This document shows, one piece after another, positions 10,946 to 21,411 of a DNA stretch of 64,000 bases (positions within the stretch are counted from its first letter, which is position 1; every line of letters starts with the position of its first letter). The translations under genes were made by a program, and so were the position numbers. Source of the DNA: Heracleum sosnowskyi (taxonomy: Eukaryota > Streptophyta > Magnoliopsida > Apiales > Apiaceae); contig JAUIZM010000016.1 in the NCBI GenBank assembly GCA_030848705.1, positions 1,922,001-1,986,000 of the forward strand, written 5' to 3'. Below the pieces are notes generated by a model. The model had not been told where the DNA came from. It was given only the letters and a program-made list of their open reading frames with translations, and ran no database searches.

Positions 10946-12130
10946 ATGGGAATGAAAGGGTTAGTGACTCAGTTACAAGAGTTGCTGTATAAAGGTGTAA
11001 TAAGACCCAGTGTACCACCATGGAAAGCCCGGTGTTGTTGTAAGAGAGAAAAATGTTAGCACAAGATTTTGTACCGAACCTCGAGGGTTGGATGAGTTCG
11101 ACATGGAAAATAGGTACCCTTGTAAATGATTGTGTGACCAGCGGAAGGACGCTGTGTATTTCCAAATTTATTTAAGAACTGGGTATCACCAGTGGGAAGT
11201 TAAATCTGAGGATATACCCAAGACTGCGATTCGTACTAGGAATAGACACTTCGAGTTTTCAGCGAAGTTATTTTGGGTTGACTAATGCACCCCCAAATTT
11301 TATGGAATGTGATGAAGTGGCTTTGAGTTACCCGCGATAATAGATAACCTGAGATGGAGAAATGGCTAGAATTGACCTAGAATTATGACTGTGAGATACA
11401 CTACCATCCGGGGAAGGCCAATGTGGTGGCCGATACCCTTAATTAAAATGAGACAGAGATGGATCCCGAATGATCGGGAATTAAAGGATGAGATTTTACA
11501 CAAAACCCAAGTTAGTCCAACAAACTAGAAGGACAAAAGATTTCACCAACAAGCGGCTAGTGACAACCAAGACAGACAGAGAAAGCATGCGGACTAAGCC
11601 CGCGAGTATAGAGATAGTACTGCTATTGATAAGCTAAATGGCATGTTGATGAATGACAAGCAAGTTTATGTTGGTGTATTTTCTGTACAAATAAGATAGA
11701 GAGTATGAGGTCAGAGATTTGTAATGCGGAAGGTATTTTCATGGAAAGAAGTAATGAGAATTAGAGAGAAAGAAAAGCTGAGTCTTAAATACATTGGACC
11801 GTTTGAGATTTTAAGGCGAATCGTAAGGCTAGCATACGAACTAGCACTAACCCGAATCTGCAACAAGACCACAATGTGTTTCACGTTTCGATACTAAGGC
11901 CCTACAAGTCGGATGCTAAGCATATAGTGGAGTACGAGCATGTAGACATACAACCAGACTTGACCTATGTGGAGCAGCCAATGGAAATTATAGATCGAAA
12001 GGAACAAGTGCTCCGAAACAAGGTCATCAAACTAGTCAGAGTAGTATGGAGAAATCATAATGTGGAAGAATCGACTTGGGAGCTAGAGAGCGAGATGCTA
12101 GAAAGATATCCCCATTTATTTTCAGAGTGA
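10946..12130 (+). pseudogene. Gypsy-1 pol remnants: RT, RNase H, integrase and chromodomain pieces
   Basis: In order there are degenerate equivalents of the RT segment [20 protein letters not shown] (10950-11030), the RT core [26 protein letters not shown] (11155-11310), the RNase H end [29 protein letters not shown] (11355-11440), an integrase start (11455-11520), and the integrase C terminus. All carry stops and frameshifts. Only the last 84 codons (11876-12130) are open and well kept: FHVSILRPYKSDAKH..., with a chromodomain-like end VRVVWRNHNVEESTWELE...YPHLFSE. No active RT or integrase can be made from this copy. Confidence 0.8.
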
Positions 12131-12150
12131 TTCCGGGACGGAATCCTTTT

Positions 12151-12163
12151 AAGGAGGGGAGAC
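12151..12163 (+). other. Gypsy-1 polypurine tract
   Basis: AAGGAGGGGAGAC immediately upstream of the 3' LTR; same sequence class as in Gypsy-3. Confidence 0.85.
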
Positions 12164-15100
12164 TGTAAGACCCCAGATTTTGGGTAGAATTAAAACTTTT
12201 ATTGTATGATGATGTATATATATATATATGTGGATGGTGGTAATGGTTTTTGGAGAATTAAGTATGAAATGAATATGGATTTCAGTTTTCAAACATTTTG
12301 AGAATAATAAGAATGGACGGAACGCATAAATAAGAACAATCAATCTGGAAGATAAGAATACAATACTCCAAGGAAGAGAAGTATTTTTATGTCATCCAAA
12401 TCAATATCTGGAATACATCCGACAACTCCGTAAACAAGATAGCGTATGCCCGAGAAAGCACTAGAACGTTTTCTAAGTGCAAAGAGTAAAGAGAAAATAG
12501 ATCAGGAATATTGGAACGGATTTTGATCCAATGGATTATAGAAAAACCACTGATGAATAGTAACTTTTCATTTAAAAGTTTTTCAGACCACCCTATATGC
12601 GGGACGATATAATAAACTTTCAAAGTCGCATTAGTGATCTACGATGGAAATAAAGGAATGCAAAAGCTGTCAGAATCAGAAAAATAGCATTTTTCGTTTT
12701 CTCCGAAGTTTCACCAAAAACGGACTAAATAATTATTATTTGAGGGTATTTAAGGATTTAAATTATTAATTCCATGGATATGGATTTGATAAATGAATTA
12801 GAAGTATCGAGGACGATTTCGGTAAAATACCTCGATAGAACCCTCGAGAAACCCTGCGAATATTCGACGGAATTAAACGAACCAGAAAAACTACTTTAGC
12901 AGAGCCAATGCATGCTTGCCAAGTGTCAAGAGGAGAGGGCATGAGGAGTGATGACTCACCACCTAATTAGATAAATATCTAAGGGATTAATTAAGGAAAG
13001 AAAAGAAGAAAAAGTAAAGCAAAAACCAAGAAACTCCATTTTCTCTCCATTCTGCCCAGCAGAACATACTCTCCGTAAAACGGGCCTAGAGCCTTCATTA
13101 CTCAAGGACATTTCGTGTTCTGTATATGGTTAGAAAGCTGTTAAGATGCTCTACAACTTTCCTTTAGAAGCCTAGATCAGAAAAGCTCGGTAAGGGCCTC
13201 GTTTTCCATGATCTTTCAGTCGGGTTCTAATAACTCCGAATTACTAACTTTGTTTTCTTCATTTCGTTTGATCATCCAAGCTTACCCAAGGCTATAAAAG
13301 GATTATACAAGGTTTAGAAAGCTATTACATACATCAAGGAAGGTATAAAAACTCTAACCCCTCTTAGTCATGAAGTGTTTATGGTTTATAATGTTAGATC
13401 TAAGAGTATTGGTGCATATCTTGGTTATATGAGTCATGGATGATGAGAATCTTGAGGATATATGTTGGTGATGTGATTTTAAAGCTTGTACTTAGAGTAT
13501 GTAACCCCATGTATGTTGTAGAGAGAAGTCTTGATGGTTTTGATGGTAGATATGATGTATAAGTGGAGTTCTTGAAGTTTTGGGTAAAGATGTGTGCTGA
13601 GTAAAAAGTCTGGGAGTATGTACTGTCTTGCAGTAGACTTTTGAACCCCTTTAACTTGTCTCCCGGGGGTCTAATACCCATGGTTAGAAAGATAATTTCA
13701 TGTAGTTGCCAGAAATATAAAGTTCATGACTAGGTGATGTGTAGAATTTGAGTTATGATCAGAAGAGTGAGGAGTGGTTCTGAAATCCGGACTGCACTGT
13801 ATGGTCTGTTTGTGAACTGTCTTTGGACCCTCAAACTTTCTGCAAACATTGTGAAAAAAATGGAGAATAGCTAGGTCTTACAGTAAGGAAGGCTATCCAA
13901 AAAGAATCTGATTAAAATTTAAATTTTTCAATTTTATAAAAATGTTAGAGCGAGGTGTGCGCAAGTGAAAAACCACTTAGGGGATTAGTTTAAAGTAGTT
14001 TTAAGAGTATTCACTTGAGTTTCGAGTTTGAGGAATAGATTTGAGTCGAATGGGTAACGTATGTGATAATGTGATAACATGGTCATATGGGAGGATTAGT
14101 GGTCACAAGTGGAGTCGTTAAGTTGGTCTTACATCTTTTAAAACATTATGATTATATAGTCGCATTAGTGCGGTGTTTAAGTTTAAGAATAATGTTTTGC
14201 TTGAGTCCTAAGTATAAGCTATTGATGAAAGGTATTTTATTGTTGATAGATCACCGGACTACTGCAAGACACCACCCACAGACTAAGAGATCAGGCAAGT
14301 TTTCAAACCTATACCTTTTTAAAACTGTTGTGGTGATAACTAAAGATTTTGAGATATATGCTATATGTGAATGATTTCTATAATGCTAAGTCAAAGTATT
14401 GATACAAGTTGAACTTGTAAGCTATAGGATATAGTAGTATTTTGGAGCTGATGTGCTAAGCAAAACCCTCAGTAGGGGGTGTATACTTTGCAATTATACT
14501 TTGGACCGGGAATGGTATCAGTTGTTATCTAGAGATATATTATATATTCTCTATAATTATTATATATACTAGGAATGGTATCAGTTGCTATCTAGGGTTA
14601 TTTTATTGTGTTATTACAATTAATCTCGATAAGTGGTTTACAAATTAAAGATCATTTGGAGTTTAATCTATTAAGGGTATATTTTTAAATATATGATGAA
14701 TAGTTGTTATCTACCCCTTTTTGATAAGAAAGTACTTGAGAATTATTTCTAAATAAATATTCTTTATTAAATACAGTTTGCATTAATTATTTAAAGCCCT
14801 ACTTCTTAAGGAAGTATTTTGTGAAAATTATTTTAAACCCTAGATAGCTAATAAAGTGTATTTCAGTCAACTTTTAAATATAATTAGAGAAGGTTCCCAA
14901 AACTATTTCCCGTTTAAGTCTATATTCAGAAAGACTTAAATGCTCGCTCAAATTTCAAAGATACATGGAACCTTTCTCAAGAGTTATGCTTGTTTCAAGT
15001 GGACTGCCCGGTCCTAAATCTTTTTAAATCAATGAAATTATCAGTGTGATATACTACCATCAAAAATGATTTTGATTACTCTCTCAAGATTCGAGGAGTA

Positions 15101-16386
15101 AAAGCAGTGAAATCAGTTGTATCCATGAACAAGCATCAGCTTGGGAAATATGAGTGAATTTTCCTTTCCAACCAGATATGACTACTTTATGGAGTCGTAT
15201 ACTTGGGAAAAAGGGAAAGGAACTTTATGTTTCAAGGTTATGGATTTTCTCGAACTCGGAGAATGTGTAAGGGACTGAGTGGCGACCTGTCCCCTAAGGG
15301 AATTACACGTAGACCGGCAGTCTATGAACGGGTCTGTTCTTCCCTTAGATTATCAGATAGTGCCCGACCGTAGGATAAGAGAAGAGCATCAGAGGCCCCT
15401 AAGTGAATGGGTACCCCTAAGTGAATGGGTATGCTCTTCCCCCTACAACCAATTGGCGGGGAGGTGAGAGAAGAGTATCGGAGACCCCTAAGTGAATGGG
15501 TACCCCTAAGTGAATGGGTATGCTCTTCCCCCTACAACCAATTGGCAGGGAGGTAGGTCAGTTAGCGTCTGCCCTATTTTCCTTTCTACGTAGAAAAACA
15601 GCAGTGGGGATTGCCTTACGACTGATCATCGTAGAGGTATCCTTGTCGCCCGGAATCTCCATCTACAGTTCAGTTTCATGAAAGTTTTCAGAAAAGAAAG
15701 TTTATTCCAGCTATTCAGTTTTATGAAAGTTTTCAGAAAGGTTACTCAAGAGTAATCCAGTATATTCCAGTATATGAGTTTATCTACAGGATGTATGTGA
15801 TCAGATGGGTTCAGAAAATGAATTGGAAATAAATTTAAATTGTTTTATTCCCAGATTATAAATGAAGTAAATGTCTCCCATGAAAGTTGGTACTTGATTA
15901 TATATATATTGTTTATCAGTTCAGCATTATTTTGGTGGGCCTTGTTGCTCACCCTTGCTTGTTTTTATATATATCACCACAACAGATAAACCAGATGTTT
16001 CGCACCACCAGCCGCAAGAGGGTTTTGGAGCCCAGAGGACTCTCCCCTGATATTACAGCCACCATAGCTGAGGTAGAACCTACTAGCGATATAGACTGGT
16101 AGTTCAGATTCAGCATTTAATTATATGTATGACATAACGTAAGAAGTGGCAGCAAACTTAAACTTGTAAATTATATTTGGGCTTGTAATCACTTATGATA
16201 TGTGTATGGACCCTGTTAGCAGTACTTATTTCAAGTTCATCTCTGAGACTATAACTTGTGTGTGTGTGTGAGATAGATGGTGGGGTCATAGCATGTTGTT
16301 TATTTGTATTGATTCAAGTCAAGCATGATGTATGGAATGATGACCGTAACGACCAGATCTCCGACCCCGGGTCTGGGGCTGTTACA
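12164..16386 (+). repeat. Gypsy-1 3' LTR (4,223 bp)
   Basis: Near-identical copy of 2087-6307, including the TATA run, tandem block and short ORF. Ends CTGTTACA before TSD GTAAA. Scattered single-base differences only, by eye well under 2%. Confidence 0.95.
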
Positions 16387-16391
16387 GTAAA

Positions 16392-17324
16392 GGCATAATG
16401 ATTGAACAGCCTAACCTGAAAAAGAAGAATTATTCAACCTCTGACATTGCTCAAGTTGAAACAAGATTAGCAAAATCAACCTCTGACGCTGCTCAAGTTG
16501 ATGTTACTACTAAAGTTATGACAACCTCTGACGTTGCTCAAGTTGTACAGAAATCTACACAACTTCCAGGATTCTGCAAACCAAAAATTCTTGAAGATTT
16601 AAAGCTTGAAGCTGTGAATTTCTCTGAAACCAGAACAGCATTGGGTAAGGAAGGAAAAGACAAATCTGGTTTAGGGTCACACAGAGAGAGAAGGATAAAT
16701 ACAAGTCCAATGGATCAATCATCACTAGCTGTATCTGGTATCATTACTCAAGAAAATCTTGATATGCTAGACTCTGTTCAAATGATCTTTCATAAGGTGT
16801 TGAAGAAGGAATTTTTGTTGTACTTTATGAATGATGGAAGAGTTTATAAGGTTGCAGAGTCTGATATAAATCTCAAATCTTATCAAGAATTGGAGTATGT
16901 TCTGTACTTGTTAAAAGTCAAAAATAGAAATACTCACAATGCTGCTTCAGTTATCAGAGAAAAGATGCTAAGATCGAAGATGATGCTTGGAGGAGGAGTA
17001 TCAAGTGCATATATTCCCAAATACAGAGATGCACATGGGAAGATTGTTGAGATGAAAAGAAACAGTGCTAAGTTCAGAACAACACTGGGTACAAAAGTTC
17101 TTGAATTTAATTTAGAATCTGATAAAGCTTATTACATTCGACTAGGGAATGAGATGAGGAAGAATTCCATCTATTCTTTGAGAGCTGCAATTTATCAGAC
17201 TGGAGAATCTGATCCAGAGTTGAAAGAAGTGAAGAAGATCATGGTGGAAGAGCTAGAAAGAGCTGAAAAGAAATTGCTATCAGACTATATCAGGACAGTG
17301 CCTGTTATTCAAGAAATCAAGTAA
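16392..17324 (+). pseudogene. Copia-1 accessory ORF, C-terminal part
   Basis: Continuation of the accessory gene on the right side of Gypsy-1, open from 16398 for 308 codons. Near its start the motif TSDxAQV occurs three times. The last ~190 residues form the conserved C-terminal domain shared with Copia-3: LLYFMNDGRVYKV, QELEYVLYLLK, YIPKYRD, SLRAAIYQTGE, then a charged helix VKKIMVEELERAEKKLLSDY. At the seam the left-hand frame runs into TAA/TGA, while this frame is offset by one base, so an indel lies near the junction. Function unknown; it is not a host gene, as its match in Copia-3 shows. Confidence 0.75.
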
Positions 17325-17478
17325 AGTCTGACTTTAAGTTTTTAATATATTTTCTATTCTAAGTCAAATTTAAACTCTGTTTTAAATTAAACTCTGTTAT
17401 ATGTTAAACACTGCATTTGTTAAATGTTTTTGACATCATCAATTATATGTTTAACTTGTACATTTTATTATGAACAAG

Positions 17479-17489
17479 TTGGGGGAGAT
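17479..17489 (+). other. Copia-1 polypurine tract
   Basis: TTGGGGGAGAT abutting the 3' LTR start. The 17325-17478 stretch between the ORF stop and PPT is AT-rich with nothing recognisable. Confidence 0.8.
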
Positions 17490-18035
17490 TGTTAGATATA
17501 ATTGCTGACGTTTGTTTATCAGTGTTTAAGCAACAGGTACTGACCAGAGTTTATCAGAAGCCGGTCAGAGTTTATTTAAAGTCTGACAGGGTGAAGAGTT
17601 TAAAGGAAGCCGGTCAGAGTTTATTTAAAGTCTGACAGGATGATAGTTGAATTAGCTGTCGGTGCTGAATTGAAGATTCTAGAAGCAATATATTCTGAAG
17701 ATGGAAAGAAGCAGAATATATTGATACAGCTAAAGGAAACATAATAGAAGATAAGAAGCAATTCTTAATTGATATAATTTGTATAGCTAATTTGTAGGAA
17801 TATCAATTAGATAAGGATTGTGTAACTGTGTACTATATAAACACAGATAGGTTATCCCTAGAAGGGACGCGATTATTGAATTATTATTCTTGTAACCTAG
17901 AAGCTCTTTGTGATTCATTAACATCATAAAGAGAGAAGCTGTTAATACGATTACAGTTTTATTGATTCATAAACAGTGTTCTTGATTATTGTTATTCTCA
18001 TATATACTTGATTATATTGTGTATTCGGCCTAACA
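17490..18035 (+). repeat. Copia-1 3' LTR (546 bp)
   Basis: TGTTAGATATAATTG...CGGCCTAACA, matching the Copia-4 5' LTR along its full length. Contains a U3 direct repeat: a 34-bp unit starting GAAGCCGGTCAGAG at 17557 and 17606 (period 49). The TATA box TATATAAA is at 17834-17841, in the context CTGTGTACTATATAAACACAG shared with Copia-3 and Copia-4. Confidence 0.92.
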
Positions 18036-18249
18036 GTTTAGTATTCTTATTCAAAAAATTGAGAAAATTAGAAAAATTGATTGAAGAGATTTGAGAGTCG
18101 CCACCTCACCCCCGGCCAGATCGTGACTTTTTTGGCGCCCTAGGCAAAAACATAAATCGGGGCCCCTCTCAAAACAAATATTGTAATAATTCAAAGCCAC
18201 TATGATTTTATTAATAAAATTACAATATCCAAGCATATTACACAATAAA

Positions 18250-18570
18250 TCATAGAAAATGAGTTCTACGGGCATTCTGTGATGCAAAATCATTGATGAT
18301 AACATCATTCCGTGATGCAAAATCATTGATGATAACATCAGAATCAATATTTTCCAAAAGTTCCTTCTTGATTGATAAAATTGCAAGACTATGCAGTCGT
18401 TTTTGAGACATTGATGACCTCAAGTAGGTTTTTATCAGTTTTAACTTCGAAAAGCTTCTTTCCACTATTACCACAGTTACCAGAACTGTTGAGAAGATTC
18501 TATAAACGATTGAAGTATTTGGATAGCAATCTGCAGATGTAACAAACTCAAGAATTTCAGTGGCTGACAT
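18250..18570 (-). pseudogene. hAT-type transposase remnant, C-terminal dimerisation domain
   Basis: About 106 codons reading YPNTSIVYRIF...VERSFSKLKLIKTYLRSSMSQKRLHSLAILSIKKEL, the hallmark of the hAT C-terminal dimerisation region, as in plant zinc finger MYM-type/hAT proteins. The final part (DVIINDFAS) is duplicated by a 33-bp tandem repeat at about 18277-18341. No catalytic region or zinc finger is present, so it is a fragment. The 18036-18249 stretch downstream has no gene that I can support. Confidence 0.75.
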
Positions 18571-18663
18571 TAGTTTATTTGGAAAAGTAGATTATAATAC
18601 TTTCAGTTCAGATAAATGTTTTTTAGACAACATGACATATAACAAGTAAATCAAGCACTTAAA

Positions 18664-18927
18664 TCAAATGACAAGAAAACTAGAGAATAAAATGATAACA
18701 CCTTGATTAATGTGATATGTGCAAATGAATCTGGCAAGAAGCAACCAATTGCAAAATTGATTTCTGCCCCTTCCAACTCCCACAAGGTAGTAATAATAAT
18801 AAGAATTCTGAGACAAGAGAACCCTTAAATTCTCAATTTCATAATCTCCGAACAACTCCAATTCATCGATGCTATTCAATTGCATTTTGTCTCTATTTAA
18901 ACTATAGAGAAAATTTCCTGTTGCCAT
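18664..18927 (-). pseudogene. Possible upstream piece of the same hAT-like gene
   Basis: An 87-codon frame (MATGNFLYSLNRDKMQLNSIDELELFGDYEIENLRVLL) directly upstream of the hAT C-terminal fragment on the same strand. The DELELF..EIENLRVLL part resembles the segment preceding the dimerisation domain in hAT proteins, but the match is weak. The second half is repetitive (YYYYY) and unlikely to be coding. Confidence 0.35.
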
Positions 18928-18939
18928 AAGGAGGTCTAA

Positions 18940-20871
18940 TTTAATATCCCAGATTTTTTTTTGTAATTTTAATAGATTAAAATTTGCTAGAAATTAGAAT
19001 TAGAAGTGGATTAAAATTGAAGATAATTATATAATTTGATTTTAGAATAAAAATATAGAATTAATGAGTCTTGCTAATTTAATTTTGTTGGGATTTAGCT
19101 TAAAGTTTTAGCTGGCCAAATTTAATTAAATGGACTAATATATAGATACAAACATAGGTAATTTGTAAGATAAAAAAAAAAACCTAGCAAACAGTCGGGT
19201 GAGAAAAAAAAAACGCCGCTAGAGAGAGAGAGAGAAACAAGGAAGAGAAGAAGAAGAGCACGAGGGGAGAAGGTCTCACAACAAGCTTAAAAAGAATGGG
19301 TAATGATTCTTTAATTCTCTTGTTATTCGTGTTATTTTACGTGTATGATATTTGATTTATTTTGATTATGTCAAGGATCTTTGTATACTCTCTTGAGTAT
19401 TTGTATATGTGTATAATTTGATGTATATCCATGAGTTATTTGTTATATTCATTGTCGTCGTATGATTACTCCAATTTCGTATGAACATGTTTGGATTCTG
19501 AATTCTTATAAAATTCGTATCTGATTCGTTATTAATTGGATTCTTACGATATTAGACTCTGTGAAAAGGTATTTTAATTATCTACAACTTTGATCCTTTG
19601 TGTTTTCCGAAATTAGGTCTACAAACGTGAGTTTTTCTGGGATTTATTGACCAGCCAGTATGTTTTCGAAACTGAGAAGTCTAATTTTGAAAATTCATAA
19701 TAAATTGAGTCTTTATCCAAAAATTACAAGCGATACCATTATGGAAAGCTCTTTTCGACCTCTGCAATTTGTGTTTCATTACTCTGACTATTTCAGTGAT
19801 TGCGATGTCTTAAACGTCGAAATGCTAACCTGATCAGGGGCAGGTTCTGTTTTGCAGTCCGTAAAAGTTTATGTTCTGAGTTCGTTACTTGTCCGTTTTT
19901 AACGAGCCTTATCATTCTGGAAAGGTCTCGGAATTGCCTACATTTTTCGTGTTTTTGTACTTTTTCAGATAAAGTCATTTTCATAGAGTAATTTGTCAAT
20001 TTCTAGAACTGGTCATAACTGATTTTGTTAATAATGGTCTATTTTGCAAGATGTTTTGGTGTCTGATTTTTGAAATTTCATTGAGTAAGTTATATGTAAG
20101 CGTCGCATGGGTTCTATTAAGTTGGTGTGAATATTATTTGACTTTGATCCCTCAGTCTCTACGTTATCGAACTCGTTCGTAATTTGCGCTATAGTTCCGG
20201 AACTAGCCTTAGATACCCTTAGTAGGCGCACAAGTGTGCAACTTTAGATACCTATTAAGAGGGCGTAATTATTGAACTTTAGATGCCGGTCACTAGCAAA
20301 GTGTGGCGAAAGAATAAGAATAAGAATAAGATCCCCGGCTACTGGGAAAGTGTGGCCGTAGAGCAAGACTGTGGTTATTTATAAGAATTTCGTTTCTGTT
20401 TTAATTCTGTTTCTGTTCTGTATTTTTAAAGATATAAACTTTGGGCTGGGTTTATTTTGCAAAGGTTTTGCAACTTATTATATTTTGACCAAATCTATTT
20501 TACTAAAACGCCCATTGATTTTCGAGAATATCGGTAAGACAATTTGTTACTAGCTGAGCTGTGTAGCTCACTATTTTCTAATATTTCAGGTTCATACATT
20601 GTGGAAGCATTTGAGAATAAGGATGTGAATTTCGTGTTACGTGATTCGATGTAATTGGATAAGATTTATCGTGTTAGTAGAATAAATTCTGTTAAGTGCA
20701 AGGTTATAATTATTGAATTTTTGGAGCTGCGCCTCAGATTTTATGTTTTTGAATTATTTAAGTTAGACCGCTGCTTTGACTTTTGTGCAATTTTGTATTT
20801 ATTGAATAAATAAATGTATTTTATTTTAGTTTTGATTTAGATTTAATAGTCCGAGAAGTCGGGCTGTTACA
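18940..20871 (+). repeat. Solo LTR (about 1.93 kb) of another gypsy element
   Basis: Flanked by the 5-bp TSD TCTAA (18935-18939 and 20872-20876). Its start, TTTAATATCCCAGATTTT, is a mutated form of the TGTAA..CCCCAGATTTT start seen in Gypsy-1, and it ends CCGAGAAGTCGGGCTGTTACA. No PBS or PPT adjoins it, so the internal region was lost, most simply by LTR-LTR recombination. It holds purine-rich leader-like sequence around 19205-19270 and no convincing ORF. Not the same family as Gypsy-1. Confidence 0.75.
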
Positions 20872-20901
20872 TCTAATTTCCTAGAAGATTTAATGATAAC
20901 A

Positions 20902-21002
20902 TGTTAGCTATCTCAAGTATGTGACTAAGGATTCCAGCAAGGATGACAACGAGGATGTCAAAGTGTAAAAGTGAGAGTACTGCCGGAACGGTGAAAACAC
21001 AC
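20902..21002 (+). repeat. 5' fragment of plus-oriented Copia-2-family LTR
   Basis: TGTTAGCTATCTCAAGTA... matches the reverse complement of the right end of the LTR at 21106-21379, then breaks at ...AAAACACAC where the leader repeat begins. Confidence 0.75.
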
Positions 21003-21105
21003 GATATGAAGCTCCACTGCAATTGAAGTCGCCATTAATGTGTATGCTTGCAAAGTGTGGATCACTTTTATGTTGAGAATCACGCTTACACAAGCTCGGA
21101 TACCA
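21003..21105 (-). repeat. Duplicated Copia-2 leader plus PBS
   Basis: About 91 bp (GATATGAAGCTCC...TTACACAAG) repeated in the same orientation at about 60004-60096. At 21094-21105 it is followed by GCTCGGATACCA, the complement of the PBS TGGTATCCGAGC, directly abutting the complete LTR. The right-hand copy lacks PBS and LTR and runs into the plus-LTR fragment instead. Confidence 0.75.
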
Positions 21106-21379
21106 TGTTACAAGCATATATTTTGTGAAAGAATTAACAATGAAGATAGTCTATTTTTCTGATAAGATGAAGAAGAAGAAGATTATCTAATTGTAACATT
21201 ACAGAATGAGAGTTTATATCTGTAGTTTCTAACTAACTATCTATAACAAACTTTCCCTACAGACTTAGTGTTTGACTGTGTGTTTTTACTATTCCAGCTG
21301 TACTCTCACTTTTTACACTTTGACAACCTCGCTGTCATCCTTGCTGGCATCTTTAGTCACCTACTTGAGATAACTAACA
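21106..21379 (-). repeat. Complete Copia-2 LTR (274 bp)
   Basis: Plus-strand view TGTTACAAG...ACTAACA; in element orientation TGTTAGTTATC...CTTGTAACA. It has a PBS complement on its left and a PPT complement (TCCCCCCTCAAG, 21380-21391) on its right, so a single LTR serves both ends, as in a one-LTR circle. Confidence 0.85.
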
Positions 21380-21411
21380 TCCCCCCTCAAGTTATGAGAT
21401 TGAAACAGATT

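Larger units (their letters stand above)
2087..16386 (+). mobile_element. Gypsy-1: Ty3/gypsy chromovirus with 4.2-kb LTRs and decayed pol
   Basis: The 14.3-kb element is bounded by TGTAAGACC..CTGTTACA LTRs and flanked by the TSD GTAAA (2082-2086 and 16387-16391). PBS TGGTATCAGAGC and a purine-rich PPT are in place. The interior holds a short upstream reading frame, gag with two zinc knuckles, an aspartic protease, then a scrambled region with remnants of RT, RNase H and integrase, ending in a chromodomain-like C terminus. The chromodomain assigns it to the chromoviruses (Tekay/Del-like by LTR length, an inference). It belongs to the same family as Gypsy-3. The two LTRs differ at only a few dozen sites by eye, so insertion is recent although pol is dead. 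Confidence 0.95.
1..18035 (+). mobile_element. Copia-1: Ty1/copia retrotransposon, 5' part outside the window
   Basis: Only the 3' end is present: an accessory ORF, a PPT and the 3' LTR. The accessory ORF is interrupted by Gypsy-1. The 3' LTR (17490-18035) is clearly the same family as the 5' LTR of Copia-4 at 61473, which fixes the orientation as plus and the superfamily as Ty1/copia (initiator-Met type PBS and Gag-Pol order seen in Copia-4). The accessory ORF is homologous to the one 3' of pol in Copia-3. The 5' LTR, gag and pol must lie left of base 1, so the TSD cannot be checked; the five bases after the 3' LTR are GTTTA. Confidence 0.85.

Noticed and set aside
16398..17324. A 308-codon ORF that looks like a host gene of unknown function
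   Set aside because: Its C-terminal domain matches the end of the Copia-3 accessory ORF, and it lies between the Gypsy-1 TSD and the Copia-1 PPT/3' LTR.
20902..21379. Reading the left end of Copia-2 as two tandem elements sharing one LTR
   Set aside because: The extra left-hand leader is only ~90 bp and both outer flanks are halves of one inverted LTR, which tandem elements would not produce.
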